The notes beneath the pieces were generated by a model. That model did not search any database, had not been told where the DNA came from, and saw nothing but the letters and a program-made list of their open reading frames with translations. Made by a program: the position numbers and the translations under genes. Positions 1 to 5,851 of a stretch of DNA of 11,702 bases are shown here, piece by piece (the stretch's first letter is position 1; every line of letters begins with the position of its first letter). Origin of the DNA: an uncultured Flavobacteriaceae bacterium (GTDB lineage Bacteria > Bacteroidota > Bacteroidia > Flavobacteriales > Flavobacteriaceae); assembly GCA_938041595.1 (NCBI GenBank), contig CALITN010000015.1:1-11702 (forward strand). The letters are read 5' to 3'.

Positions 1-588
1 TTTTTTCTTAAGGCTTTTGTAGTAACCTGAAAAATGTTTGTACGCAGCCTCTAAGTTAATCCCCCCACCGATGGGCAGCAATAAGGTATTAAGAATAAGG
101 CTTTTCGCAGAGACTATTTTTTCTTCTCGCTTGCCCCCATAACCAGGGATCCCCAGGGAGTAAAAGTTGACTGGTTTTTTTATTGTTGAATTTTGCAGAT
201 CTCGACTCAAATCACCGGATAAATCATAGGGCCGAACCACAACCTCATTCAATTCATTCACAAAAGGTTCTAGATAAACCATTACTTCTGCGGCTTCAAA
301 AAGAGTTGTTTCAATAGGCAGAGCTTTAGGCTTAAACTGGATGGCCGAAAAAAACAAAAGGTCTCCCGGTGATACCACCATTTCAAAAGCGCCTTTATCA
401 TCAGTAATAGTAGCAGTTCCCTTCGTTTGGTTGATAATATGAATGCCACTCACAGAAAGGGAATCGTGTTTTACCTGCCCTACAAGAGTTTTAAATTGCT
501 GAGAAAAAAGGGTGTGAGTTGCCAGTAAAAGCACTAGAACAAGTGCTCGCAAGGGATCAATATTGAGACTTATAGTTTTCACTTTCAT
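1..588 (-). CDS. Secreted carboxypeptidase-like regulatory-domain protein (partial, 3' end off the left edge)
   Basis: The frame is open from an ATG at 588-586 to the window edge, giving 196 visible residues without a stop. Residues 1-30 look like a signal peptide: a basic start, a hydrophobic core (ALVLVLLLAT, about 15-24) and an FSQ end. Residues about 35-115 form a CarboxypepD_reg-like beta-sandwich: a VGQV opening strand, the TITDDKGAFEM turn (60-70), the SPGDLLFFS strand and a closing NELNEVVVRP, the linker usual in this family. Residues 120-196 are a C-terminal region with no enzyme motif that I recognise. It resembles the next gene upstream in domain order. The chosen ATG overlaps that gene by 32 bp; an in-frame TTG at 552-550 would avoid the overlap and still leave a good signal peptide (MRALVLVLLLATHT), so the start is uncertain. 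The family is exported across the inner membrane; its function is unknown. Confidence 0.85.
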   Translation of the reverse strand, partial: MKVKTISLNIDPLRALVLVLLLATHTLFSQQFKTLVGQVKHDSLSVSGIHIINQTKGTATITDDKGAFEMVVSPGDLLFFSAIQFKPKALPIETTLFEAAEVMVYLEPFVNELNEVVVRPYDLSGDLSRDLQNSTIKKPVNFYSLGIPGYGGKREEKIVSAKSLILNTLLLPIGGGINLEAAYKHFSGYYKSLKKK

Positions 589-1282
589 TGATTAAATAGT
601 CAATGAGTTCAAATTCCTTGCTTTTGTTCAATAGGTCTTGGGTGGGCAATTGCTGGTCGATATACTCCAAGAAACCGGTCACTTGATCCTGTGACAATGA
701 GAGTGTTTCGGTGAAAAAACGATCCTCAAACAAATAGGATAAAACACGACTGGGTTTCAAGTTTTTGCGTTCCTCTGCAGTTTTTCCCTTCATCAGTTGC
801 ATTGCCAATTTGGCAATATTTACAATGTTTAGACCATTGGTCAAGCGTGGTTCATCCATGGCCGCATTAGTAATTCGGGTCGATTTATCTTGCCTGTAGT
901 CATACCCCTCAAACTCCTCATTTTTCAGATTCATGAACTGTTCGGTGTCCTCAGGGGTGATCACAACTTCTTCTAGGGCTTGAATTTTTTCATTAACCGA
1001 AATGATCAGCCGTTTTTTGCGGAGAATTTCAGGGGTGATTTTGACTGTTTTGATCGTATATTGAACTGAAGAAAAAACAAGCTCATCACCCAAATTCGCT
1101 AAAATCTCAAAGGCTCCATTGCTATCGGTTATGGTGCTCAGTTGTGCTGTATTATTAATCACATTGGCCGCTACAACATTCGCATTTCTGTAAATAAGCT
1201 TGCCCTGTATATACACCGGTTTTTGAGCATGAAGCCATCCAACCGATAAGAATATAAAAGAAAGAGAAACCCAGAACTTCAT
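557..1282 (-). CDS. Secreted carboxypeptidase-like regulatory-domain protein
   Basis: A complete 241-residue protein starting at ATG 1282-1280 and ending in TGA. Residues 1-20 are a classical signal peptide ending LHA-Q. Residues about 24-110 are a CarboxypepD_reg-like beta-sandwich: IQGKLI first strand, STITDSNGAFEI (49-60), GDELVFSSVQY, and a terminal IQALEEVVITP. The C-terminal part (111-241) is charged and mostly helical in character (for example LKPSRVLSYLF, about 176-186, and FELIDYLINESE near the end), with no catalytic motif. I recall this architecture as a conserved flavobacterial protein of unknown function. It is followed by, and overlaps, a second protein with the same N-terminal domain, so the two are probably one operon and old duplicates. 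A near-consensus -7 element, TATCTTTA, lies at 1294-1287, just before the start, but no good -33 partner is present. Role in the periplasm or outer membrane is inferred from the export signal only. Confidence 0.9.
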   Translation of the reverse strand: MKFWVSLSFIFLSVGWLHAQKPVYIQGKLIYRNANVVAANVINNTAQLSTITDSNGAFEILANLGDELVFSSVQYTIKTVKITPEILRKKRLIISVNEKIQALEEVVITPEDTEQFMNLKNEEFEGYDYRQDKSTRITNAAMDEPRLTNGLNIVNIAKLAMQLMKGKTAEERKNLKPSRVLSYLFEDRFFTETLSLSQDQVTGFLEYIDQQLPTQDLLNKSKEFELIDYLINESENYKSQY

Positions 1283-1314
1283 GAATTAAAGATAGTCGAG
1301 GGGAAATCAAAAAC

Positions 1315-1345
1315 GAAAAAAAAGAGAAAAACTTTTGTTAAAAGT
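1315..1345 (-). terminator. Possible intrinsic terminator behind tRNA-Gly
   Basis: On the minus strand an A/T-rich hairpin (ACTTTT, loop AAC, AAAAGT; bases 1345-1331) begins six bases past the tRNA 3' end and is followed by a T-rich run (TTTTCTCTTTTTTTT, 1330-1316). The layout fits a rho-independent terminator, but the 6-bp stem has only one G-C pair and is weak. Confidence 0.4.
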
Positions 1346-1350
1346 GGTTG

Positions 1351-1423
1351 AGCGGGAGACCGGGTTCGAACCGGCGACATTCAGCTTGGAAGGCTGACGC
1401 TCTACCAACTGAGCTACTCCCGC
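1351..1423 (-). tRNA. trnG: tRNA-Gly, anticodon UCC
   Basis: On the minus strand the 73 bases fold as a standard cloverleaf: acceptor stem GCGGGAG/CTCCCGC, D stem GCTC/GAGC with AGTTGGTA loop, anticodon stem TCAGC/GCTGA with loop CTTCCAA (anticodon TCC, reading GGA and, by wobble, GGG), a five-base variable loop, T stem GCCGG/CCGGT closed by a G-U pair, and T loop TTCGAAC. The discriminator base is U. The 3' CCA is not encoded (the next bases are CAA), so it must be added after transcription. The gene lies between the secreted-protein pair and the acetyltransferase; it is a 1423-to-1351 transcript with a -7 element just ahead of it. Confidence 0.97.
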
Positions 1424-1430
1424 ATGTCTC

Positions 1431-1438
1431 CAAATATA
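1431..1438 (-). promoter_or_regulatory. -7 promoter element of tRNA-Gly
   Basis: The minus strand reads TATATTTG here, a perfect match to the Bacteroidota -7 consensus TAnnTTTG, ending 7 bases before the mature tRNA 5' end. That spacing puts the transcription start at or next to the first tRNA base. I do not see a clear TTG -33 element at the expected distance; the upstream stretch is T/A-rich. Confidence 0.5.
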
Positions 1439-1461
1439 TCATTTTTTTTTATTTTGGAGGC

Positions 1462-1911
1462 GTGAATCTAAGCATCCAAAACATAACCGCAGAAGACACC
1501 CTTCCGATTCGGCAACGCATGTTACGCCGAGGCTATCCCCTATCTGACTGTCATTTTGACAAAGATCTCGCTCCTTCAACTCGGCATTGGGGCGCCTATG
1601 CCAACGAAGAACTTGTAGGGATTCTCTCCGCAATGGAAAACCCACTGGAAATCTATCCCAAACAAATGGCTTTTCAGTTTCGAGGTATGGCCGTAATTGA
1701 ATCCTATCAGCGTAATAGAATTGCCAGTAAACTCCTTATCGCAGCAGAAAAACAACTTCAAAATGAATTTAACCCCCAAGTATTTTGGCTCAATGCTCGA
1801 ATCCACGCACAAGAATTATACCTGCACTTAAATTACCAGTCCGATGGAGCCGTATTTGAAATTCCTACGGTTGGTCCTCATTTACGTTACACAAAACATC
1901 CGTCCACATGA
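1462..1911 (+). CDS. GNAT family N-acetyltransferase
   Basis: A 149-residue protein with the Gcn5-related acetyltransferase fold: an N-terminal strand (LSIQNITAED), helices 1-2 (12-40), strands carrying WGAYANEELVGIL (43-55) and FQFRGMAVIESYQ (71-83), then the acetyl-CoA-binding helix (RNRIASKLLIAAEKQL, 84-99) and a C-terminal part with YLHLNYQ (120-126). Family members transfer an acetyl group from acetyl-CoA to an amine; the substrate here cannot be read. The usual Q/R-x-x-G-x-G/A loop reads QRNRIA (83-88), with Arg in place of the central Gly. The start is GTG at 1462: a longer open frame begins at 1348 but would run across the tRNA gene. GGAGG sits one base before the GTG, too near to act as a normal ribosome binding site. 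The stop overlaps the next gene's start as ATGA, which suggests translational coupling. Confidence 0.87.
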   Translation: MNLSIQNITAEDTLPIRQRMLRRGYPLSDCHFDKDLAPSTRHWGAYANEELVGILSAMENPLEIYPKQMAFQFRGMAVIESYQRNRIASKLLIAAEKQLQNEFNPQVFWLNARIHAQELYLHLNYQSDGAVFEIPTVGPHLRYTKHPST

Positions 1912-2615
1912 ACCGAATATCAATTTTGCTTTTAATGGTTTCACCTATGTGTTGTGCTCAGCCATCTCCACAATTTGAAACCGAACAGTTAATCGGTAAA
2001 AAAGAGATCTCTCTAGCTGGGGAAGGTTATCAATTGCTCCCGCAAGCTGCGGCTGCTTTTGAACAGATGAAAGCTGCTGCCAAAAAAAAGGGCCTTGAAA
2101 TTAAAGTAGTCAGTAGTTTTCGATCCTACCAACGTCAACGCGCTATCTGGAATCGAAAATACAAAGCCAATGCAAAAGCCGGACTGAGCCCCCAAAAAAA
2201 CATTCAAAAAATCATCGAATATTCCACCATTCCAGGTACCTCTCGCCATCATTGGGGAACCGAAATTGATATTATTGACGGAGCCATCCCCCCGAAAGGT
2301 GATGTTTTAATCAGCCGAAAATTCCACAATTCTGGCCCCTATGAGCCGCTTCGTAAATGGTTGGAGGCTCATGCCCAAGACTATGGGTTCTTTTGCGCTT
2401 ATCCCGATGATTCCGAACGCCCCGGTTTTTCCTATGAGCCTTGGCACTATAGCTATGCGCCCCTTTCCAAACCGTTATACAATGCCTACCTGGAGCTGGA
2501 TCTTCGAGAAGCTCTTTCTGACTTGGACTTGGACGGTAGTAAACATCTCGACCAAGCTTTTTTGATGAGCTATCGAGAAAGTCATATTAAAGGGATCAAT
2601 CCGGTGCTTAAATAA
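1908..2615 (+). CDS. VanY-type D-alanyl-D-alanine carboxypeptidase family protein (peptidase M15), secreted
   Basis: A 235-residue protein. Residues 1-17 are an export signal ending CCAQ; lipidation on Cys15 or Cys16 is conceivable but the lipobox is poor. The peptidase M15B/VanY domain covers about 35-195: the SSFRSYQRQ motif (69-77), the zinc-binding SRHHWGTEID (112-121, ligands His114 and Asp121) and EPWHYSY (177-183, catalytic Glu177 and zinc ligand His180). All key residues are present, so it should be an active zinc peptidase that trims the terminal D-Ala of peptidoglycan stem peptides, or a related LD-bond, in the periplasm. It carries no VanS/VanR-like neighbours and is not evidence for glycopeptide resistance. 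It starts inside the stop of the GNAT gene (ATGA) and is probably co-transcribed with it; its 3' end overlaps the convergent UDG-like gene by 8 bp. Confidence 0.92.
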   Translation: MNRISILLLMVSPMCCAQPSPQFETEQLIGKKEISLAGEGYQLLPQAAAAFEQMKAAAKKKGLEIKVVSSFRSYQRQRAIWNRKYKANAKAGLSPQKNIQKIIEYSTIPGTSRHHWGTEIDIIDGAIPPKGDVLISRKFHNSGPYEPLRKWLEAHAQDYGFFCAYPDDSERPGFSYEPWHYSYAPLSKPLYNAYLELDLREALSDLDLDGSKHLDQAFLMSYRESHIKGINPVLK

Positions 2616-3288
2616 TCTGGGGGAATACTTTTTGGTATTGTTGCACTCGAAAGTCAAGAGTAGTAAAACTGGGGTCTTTTGCTTTTTGAGCCTTGTAGGC
2701 CGCCATGCTACCCACGGCTCGATTGGCAGCACCGGATGGAGCCGTTAGCGAATAGGTTGTAAATCTTCTTTTTTGATAGGTAAAGGAGTGTTGTCGTGGT
2801 ACTACATCATTTTCTAATACTAAACTCAAGCCTTTACTTTTCAAGTAACGTCTAAAAAAATATGTGGGACCATTTTTACTATCTCCTCCCGTGAACAGTA
2901 ATGTTTGCACCTTTGGAACTTGATCCAAATAGCTAAAAAAATTACGCAGTTGCACCTTTTGCATTCCCATATCGGAGGCGTTCAATTTTTCCCGATAGCA
3001 GTGCGCTACAATATCACATATTCCCAATTTTGTTTGGTTTAAAAAAGCCTTGCGTTCCTCAACGGCTGCAGCTGAGTTTTCAAATCGCAAATCCAACGAA
3101 TACATACGATCCAAAATTGGCCATAGTTGCCCATCGATACTTCCATAACAAAAAGGAACATCGCCCGGTTTTAAGTTACCGTAAGAAAATCTGGGTGGAG
3201 GAAGCGTCCCCACAATCAGGTGGGTGGCCTCCTTTGGCAAAAAGGGTTCAAATGGATGTTGATGCAACCACATTTTTTGTACATTCAT
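2608..3288 (-). CDS. Uracil-DNA glycosylase superfamily protein
   Basis: A 226-residue protein with the layout of the UDG superfamily: THLIVGTLPPPRFS (22-35) corresponds to the catalytic-loop motif (GxxP), FCYGSIDGQLWPILD (47-60) to the YYGHPxNxFWxxL segment, LLFTGGDSKNG (130-140) to a core strand plus loop, and LTAPSGAANRA (181-191) to the C-terminal DNA-intercalating loop (PSxSPAN-like). It would remove a deaminated base, uracil or hypoxanthine, from DNA; the exact base is not decided by sequence. The Asn that is catalytic in family 6 enzymes (HPxN) is not present: the same stretch reads SIDGQ. I chose the ATG at 3288-3286; the frame extends to a TTG at 3306, but that would come within 2 bp of the divergent THX start. 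The 3' end overlaps the VanY-like gene by 8 bp. Confidence 0.78.
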   Translation of the reverse strand: MNVQKMWLHQHPFEPFLPKEATHLIVGTLPPPRFSYGNLKPGDVPFCYGSIDGQLWPILDRMYSLDLRFENSAAAVEERKAFLNQTKLGICDIVAHCYREKLNASDMGMQKVQLRNFFSYLDQVPKVQTLLFTGGDSKNGPTYFFRRYLKSKGLSLVLENDVVPRQHSFTYQKRRFTTYSLTAPSGAANRAVGSMAAYKAQKAKDPSFTTLDFRVQQYQKVFPQII

Positions 3289-3308
3289 AAAACCAAATCT
3301 TATCAATC

Positions 3309-3413
3309 ATGGGTAAAGGCGATAAAAAAACACGGCGCGGAAAGATCATTCGAGGAACCAATGGCGTACGACGCCCCAAGCGAAAAATAAAACAGCAAAA
3401 AACTAGCGAATAA
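3309..3413 (+). CDS. 30S ribosomal protein THX
   Basis: A 34-residue, strongly basic protein that is easy to miss by length. It begins MGKGDKKTRRGKIIRGTNGV and continues RRPKRKIK, ending QQKTSE, TAA at 3411-3413. The MGKGDKK(T/S)RRGKI start and the GxxGVRRP(K/R) middle are hallmarks of the THX/bTHX family, which in Thermus packs into the head of the 30S subunit and stabilises it; Bacteroidota carry a short form. Codons are in line with the neighbours. It starts 20 bp from the divergent UDG-like gene and its last 11 bp overlap the convergent yaaA 3' end. A promoter must lie mostly within the UDG-like coding sequence; only a weak candidate is visible (TTG 3259-3261, TACATTCA 3280-3287). Confidence 0.93.
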   Translation: MGKGDKKTRRGKIIRGTNGVRRPKRKIKQQKTSE

Positions 3414-4164
3414 ACACTGGCTTGGCAGGATCTTCCGTATGGGTTTCACTAAATTGATAGCCACCACCATCAAAGCGTAGTATTTCATCTCGGGTGGCGC
3501 ATTCGTTTTCGATCAAATAACGAGCCATCATTCCACGGGCTTTTTTGGCAAAAAAGGAAATCATTTTCAGCGTACCATTCTTATAGTCTTTAAACTGTGG
3601 ATGTAGGAATTGTCCTTTGATGGATTTGGTATCAATTGCCGAGAAATATTCATTACTCGCCAGATTCACCACCCACTCATCGGACTCCAATTCAACATTT
3701 AGCAAGGCTGTCAATTTCGGTTTCCAGAAAGCAACCAAATTTTTCTTAGACCCAACAGAGAATTTGGTTCCCATCTCCAATCGATAGGCTTGAATCCGAT
3801 CCATGGGACGCAAAAGACCATAGAGCCCCGAAAGGATTCGAACTTGATCCTGCAAGCGATCGTAATATTGGGCTTCGAGGGTTTCTACATCCAAGCCTTG
3901 ATATACATCTCCGTCAAAATAAAAAACCGCAGGACGGGCATTTTCATCCGTAAAAGGAAACCCAAACCGTTGATTTCGATCTACATTAAGCGCTGCAAGA
4001 GCATCGGATATATGCATCAACTTAGCAAGCGATCGTGCCGATTTACGACGCAATAACTTATTGATCCGAAGGGCTTCTTCTTCGAAAATAATGGAACTAT
4101 AATCATAGTCTGGAATGGATCGATCTGCATTCATTGACTTGGCTGGAGAGAGGAGAATCTTCAT
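3403..4164 (-). CDS. yaaA: YaaA, peroxide stress protein (DUF328/UPF0246)
   Basis: A 253-residue protein of normal length for the family, with all the usual signatures: MKILLSPAKS at the start, FDGDVYQGL (83-91), RILSGLYGLLRP (109-120), AYRLEMGTK (126-134), NLASNEYF (167-174) and KKARGMMARYLI (207-218). In E. coli YaaA lowers free intracellular iron and limits DNA and protein damage during hydrogen peroxide stress; its fold binds DNA. It is cytoplasmic. It follows rluD by 33 bp on the same strand but has its own strong-looking promoter (4206-4176). Its 3' end overlaps the convergent THX gene by 11 bp. Confidence 0.96.
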   Translation of the reverse strand: MKILLSPAKSMNADRSIPDYDYSSIIFEEEALRINKLLRRKSARSLAKLMHISDALAALNVDRNQRFGFPFTDENARPAVFYFDGDVYQGLDVETLEAQYYDRLQDQVRILSGLYGLLRPMDRIQAYRLEMGTKFSVGSKKNLVAFWKPKLTALLNVELESDEWVVNLASNEYFSAIDTKSIKGQFLHPQFKDYKNGTLKMISFFAKKARGMMARYLIENECATRDEILRFDGGGYQFSETHTEDPAKPVFIR

Positions 4165-4175
4165 ACGTTTTTTTT

Positions 4176-4206
4176 CAAAGGTAAAAGATTCTTAGGCTTA
4201 AGTCAA
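4176..4206 (-). promoter_or_regulatory. Promoter of yaaA (Bacteroidota type)
   Basis: On the minus strand a TTGAC -33 element (TTG at 4206-4204) and a perfect TAnnTTTG -7 element (TACCTTTG, 4183-4176) are 20 bases apart, the spacing expected for the Bacteroidota primary sigma factor. The -33 element lies inside the last codons of rluD. Transcription should begin around 4170, a handful of bases before the ATG at 4164, so the leader is very short. This lets yaaA be expressed apart from the upstream PASTA-rluD pair. Confidence 0.6.
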
Positions 4207-5238
4207 CTTGTGCTGTACATAGTGTTGCCACTTGGCAATTACAGAGGAAAAATCTTCGGGAAGCGGTGCCTCAAAGTGAACCCTTTTCCCTGTTTTAGGA
4301 TGGACAAAACCAAGGGTTCTGGCATGCAGCGCTTGGCGGGGAATCAAACGAAAACAGTTGTCCACAAACTGCTTGTATTTAGTGAAATGCGTCCCTTTCA
4401 GCAATACATTACCACCATAGCGTGCATCGTTAAAAAGGGTGTGTCCAATGTGCTTCATATGCGCTCGGATTTGATGGGTGCGTCCCGTTTCCAATCGACA
4501 TTTTATCAAACTCACATAACGCAGTCGCTCAATAACTTCATAGTGGGTAATGGCCTCTTTGCCTTGGTCTCCCTCCGGAAAAACAGTCATTTGTAAACGA
4601 TTTTTTGGATGCCGCCCAATATGTCCTTCCACCGTCCCTTTGTCATCTGTCATATCACCCCATACCAAAGCTACATATTCTCTGTCAGAGCTTTTATCAA
4701 AAAACTGCTTGGCTAAATGGGTCATGGCTTCTTCAGTTTTGGCAATCACTAAAAGGCCACTGGTATCTTTATCAATACGATGCACCAAGCCTGGACGTTC
4801 GTTACTATTCGCTGGTAAATTTTTAAAATGATGCAACAGCGCATTGACAAGAGTGCCAGAATAGTTCCCATGTCCCGGATGTACAACCATTCCCGCAGCT
4901 TTGTTGACCACCACTAAGGTGTCGTCCTCATAGACTATATCCAAGGATAGCTCCTCCGGAATCAAAAGGTTTTCATAGGGCGGATGGTGAAACAAAACCT
5001 TTACCTCATCATTGCCTTTGACACGATAATTGGATTTGACCACTTCTTCATTCACAAAAATACTTCCGGCCTTTGCCGCTTGTTGAATTTTGTTTCGGGT
5101 GGCATTTTCGATACGGTTCATCAAAAATTTATCTACCCGAAGGGGTTCTTGTCCTGAATCGGCTTGAAAACGATAATGTTCGTAAAGGGGAGCTTCTTCG
5201 GAAGGTGTTCCCTCAGCAGCAAGTTTAGCGTCTCCCAT
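4198..5238 (-). CDS. rluD: RluD family 23S rRNA pseudouridine synthase
   Basis: A 346-residue RluA/RluD-family enzyme that isomerises uridines to pseudouridine in 23S rRNA (in E. coli RluD, positions 1911, 1915 and 1917 of helix 69). An S4 RNA-binding domain occupies about 33-85 (LRVDKFLMNRI, IQQAAKAGSIFVNEEVV). The catalytic domain follows, with VVNKAAGMVVHPG (110-122), the catalytic loop LVHRIDKDTSGLLV (151-164; catalytic Asp156), and CRLETGRTHQIRAHM plus HTLFNDARYGG further on. The frame stays open up to 5361, but the domain starts soon after the ATG at 5238-5236, which overlaps the PASTA gene's stop by 14 bp; that short overlap favours translational coupling. The RluD rather than RluA or RluC assignment rests on overall similarity and the S4 domain. 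Confidence 0.92.
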   Translation of the reverse strand: MGDAKLAAEGTPSEEAPLYEHYRFQADSGQEPLRVDKFLMNRIENATRNKIQQAAKAGSIFVNEEVVKSNYRVKGNDEVKVLFHHPPYENLLIPEELSLDIVYEDDTLVVVNKAAGMVVHPGHGNYSGTLVNALLHHFKNLPANSNERPGLVHRIDKDTSGLLVIAKTEEAMTHLAKQFFDKSSDREYVALVWGDMTDDKGTVEGHIGRHPKNRLQMTVFPEGDQGKEAITHYEVIERLRYVSLIKCRLETGRTHQIRAHMKHIGHTLFNDARYGGNVLLKGTHFTKYKQFVDNCFRLIPRQALHARTLGFVHPKTGKRVHFEAPLPEDFSSVIAKWQHYVQHKLT

Positions 5239-5776
5239 TTCCAAGTACGATATCAATGGCGGTGGTTTTGGGTAACACGGTTCCCGGAGCAATCTTACGC
5301 CCTTCGTAGCGTAGCTCCAAGACCATGTCTTTTCCAATAGCATTACGGTAGCTAATCTCACCCACGGTTAAGCCAACAGACTGCAAAATAGAAGCAGCAT
5401 TTCGTTTGGTAATCTGAATGATATTGGGAACAGTAACTTTTCGGTAATCCGAAGGGTTGAGAGTCAAATAGATTTTTCGATTTGTTTTGACCTGATCTCC
5501 AGCCAATGGATTTTGCTCAATAACCGCCAAAGGCGGTAATGATGGATCGTATTTGGCTGAGTCCAAAACTTCGTAGCGCAATTGCTGGGACTGGAGCAAG
5601 GTGTCCACTACTGCTAAAGGAAGGTACTGCAAATCTGGAACGGCTTGCGTTTGTCCGTTGTGAGTCCATTTGTCCAGCATTCTCAAACTAAAAATAATCA
5701 AACCCAGCGCGATCAAAAAAGCGAGGAGCAGTTGCTTAAGAAAAAATCTACTAAATAGAAAACGCAAAAAAAGCAT
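5225..5776 (-). CDS. Membrane-anchored PASTA domain protein
   Basis: A 183-residue protein with a short basic N-terminus (MLFLRFLFSRFFLKQ), one transmembrane helix (about 15-31) and two PASTA domains: about 44-107 (AVPDLQYLPLAVVDTLLQ to KIYLTLN) and about 113-178 (KVTVPNIIQITKRNAASILQ to IDIVLGN). PASTA domains sense peptidoglycan fragments or beta-lactam-like ligands in PknB kinases and PBPs, but here there is no kinase or transpeptidase domain, so the protein is a stand-alone periplasmic-facing PASTA anchor. It is cotranscribed with, and overlaps, rluD and is divergent from ddl, which makes D-Ala-D-Ala for the wall; the neighbourhood suggests a cell-wall role, but this is inference. A near-consensus -7 element TATCTTTA is at 5799-5792. 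Confidence 0.9.
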   Translation of the reverse strand: MLFLRFLFSRFFLKQLLLAFLIALGLIIFSLRMLDKWTHNGQTQAVPDLQYLPLAVVDTLLQSQQLRYEVLDSAKYDPSLPPLAVIEQNPLAGDQVKTNRKIYLTLNPSDYRKVTVPNIIQITKRNAASILQSVGLTVGEISYRNAIGKDMVLELRYEGRKIAPGTVLPKTTAIDIVLGNGRR

Positions 5777-5826
5777 TGGGTTGAATTTGCCGTAAAGATA
5801 GTAAAAACCATCGCGAGAGAATTACC

Positions 5827-5834
5827 TACCTTTG
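5827..5834 (+). promoter_or_regulatory. -7 promoter element of ddl-coaD
   Basis: TACCTTTG matches the Bacteroidota -7 consensus TAnnTTTG exactly and ends 17 bases before the ddl ATG. No TTG -33 element is found 17-23 bases upstream, so this half-promoter is only moderately supported. Confidence 0.45.
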
Positions 5835-5851
5835 ACACAAAGTGGACACTT

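Noticed and set aside
1351..1423. tRNA-Gly as the attachment site of an integrated element
   Set aside because: No integrase, no repeat of the tRNA 3' end elsewhere in the window, and neighbours on both sides look like resident chromosomal genes.
1348..1461. N-terminal extension of the GNAT protein reaching back over the tRNA gene
   Set aside because: It is the antisense of the tRNA-Gly plus its promoter; the acetyltransferase fold begins at the GTG at 1462.
1456..1464. GGAGG before the GNAT GTG as a strong ribosome binding site
   Set aside because: Spacing to the start codon is one base, too short for normal pairing, and Bacteroidota rarely use Shine-Dalgarno signals.
1908..2615. Reading the VanY-like protein as a glycopeptide-resistance gene
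   Set aside because: No VanRS regulator, VanH/VanA/VanX or D-Lac-type ligase is nearby, and the Ddl in the window has the D-Ala-type omega-loop; M15 peptidases of this kind are ordinary wall-trimming enzymes.
4210..4831. Plus-strand open frames opposite rluD
   Set aside because: No domain or start context; composition is that of antisense of a conserved enzyme.
5239..5361. Longer N-terminus of RluD
   Set aside because: It would overlap the PASTA coding sequence by more than 130 bp and has no family similarity; the ATG at 5238 gives the normal length.
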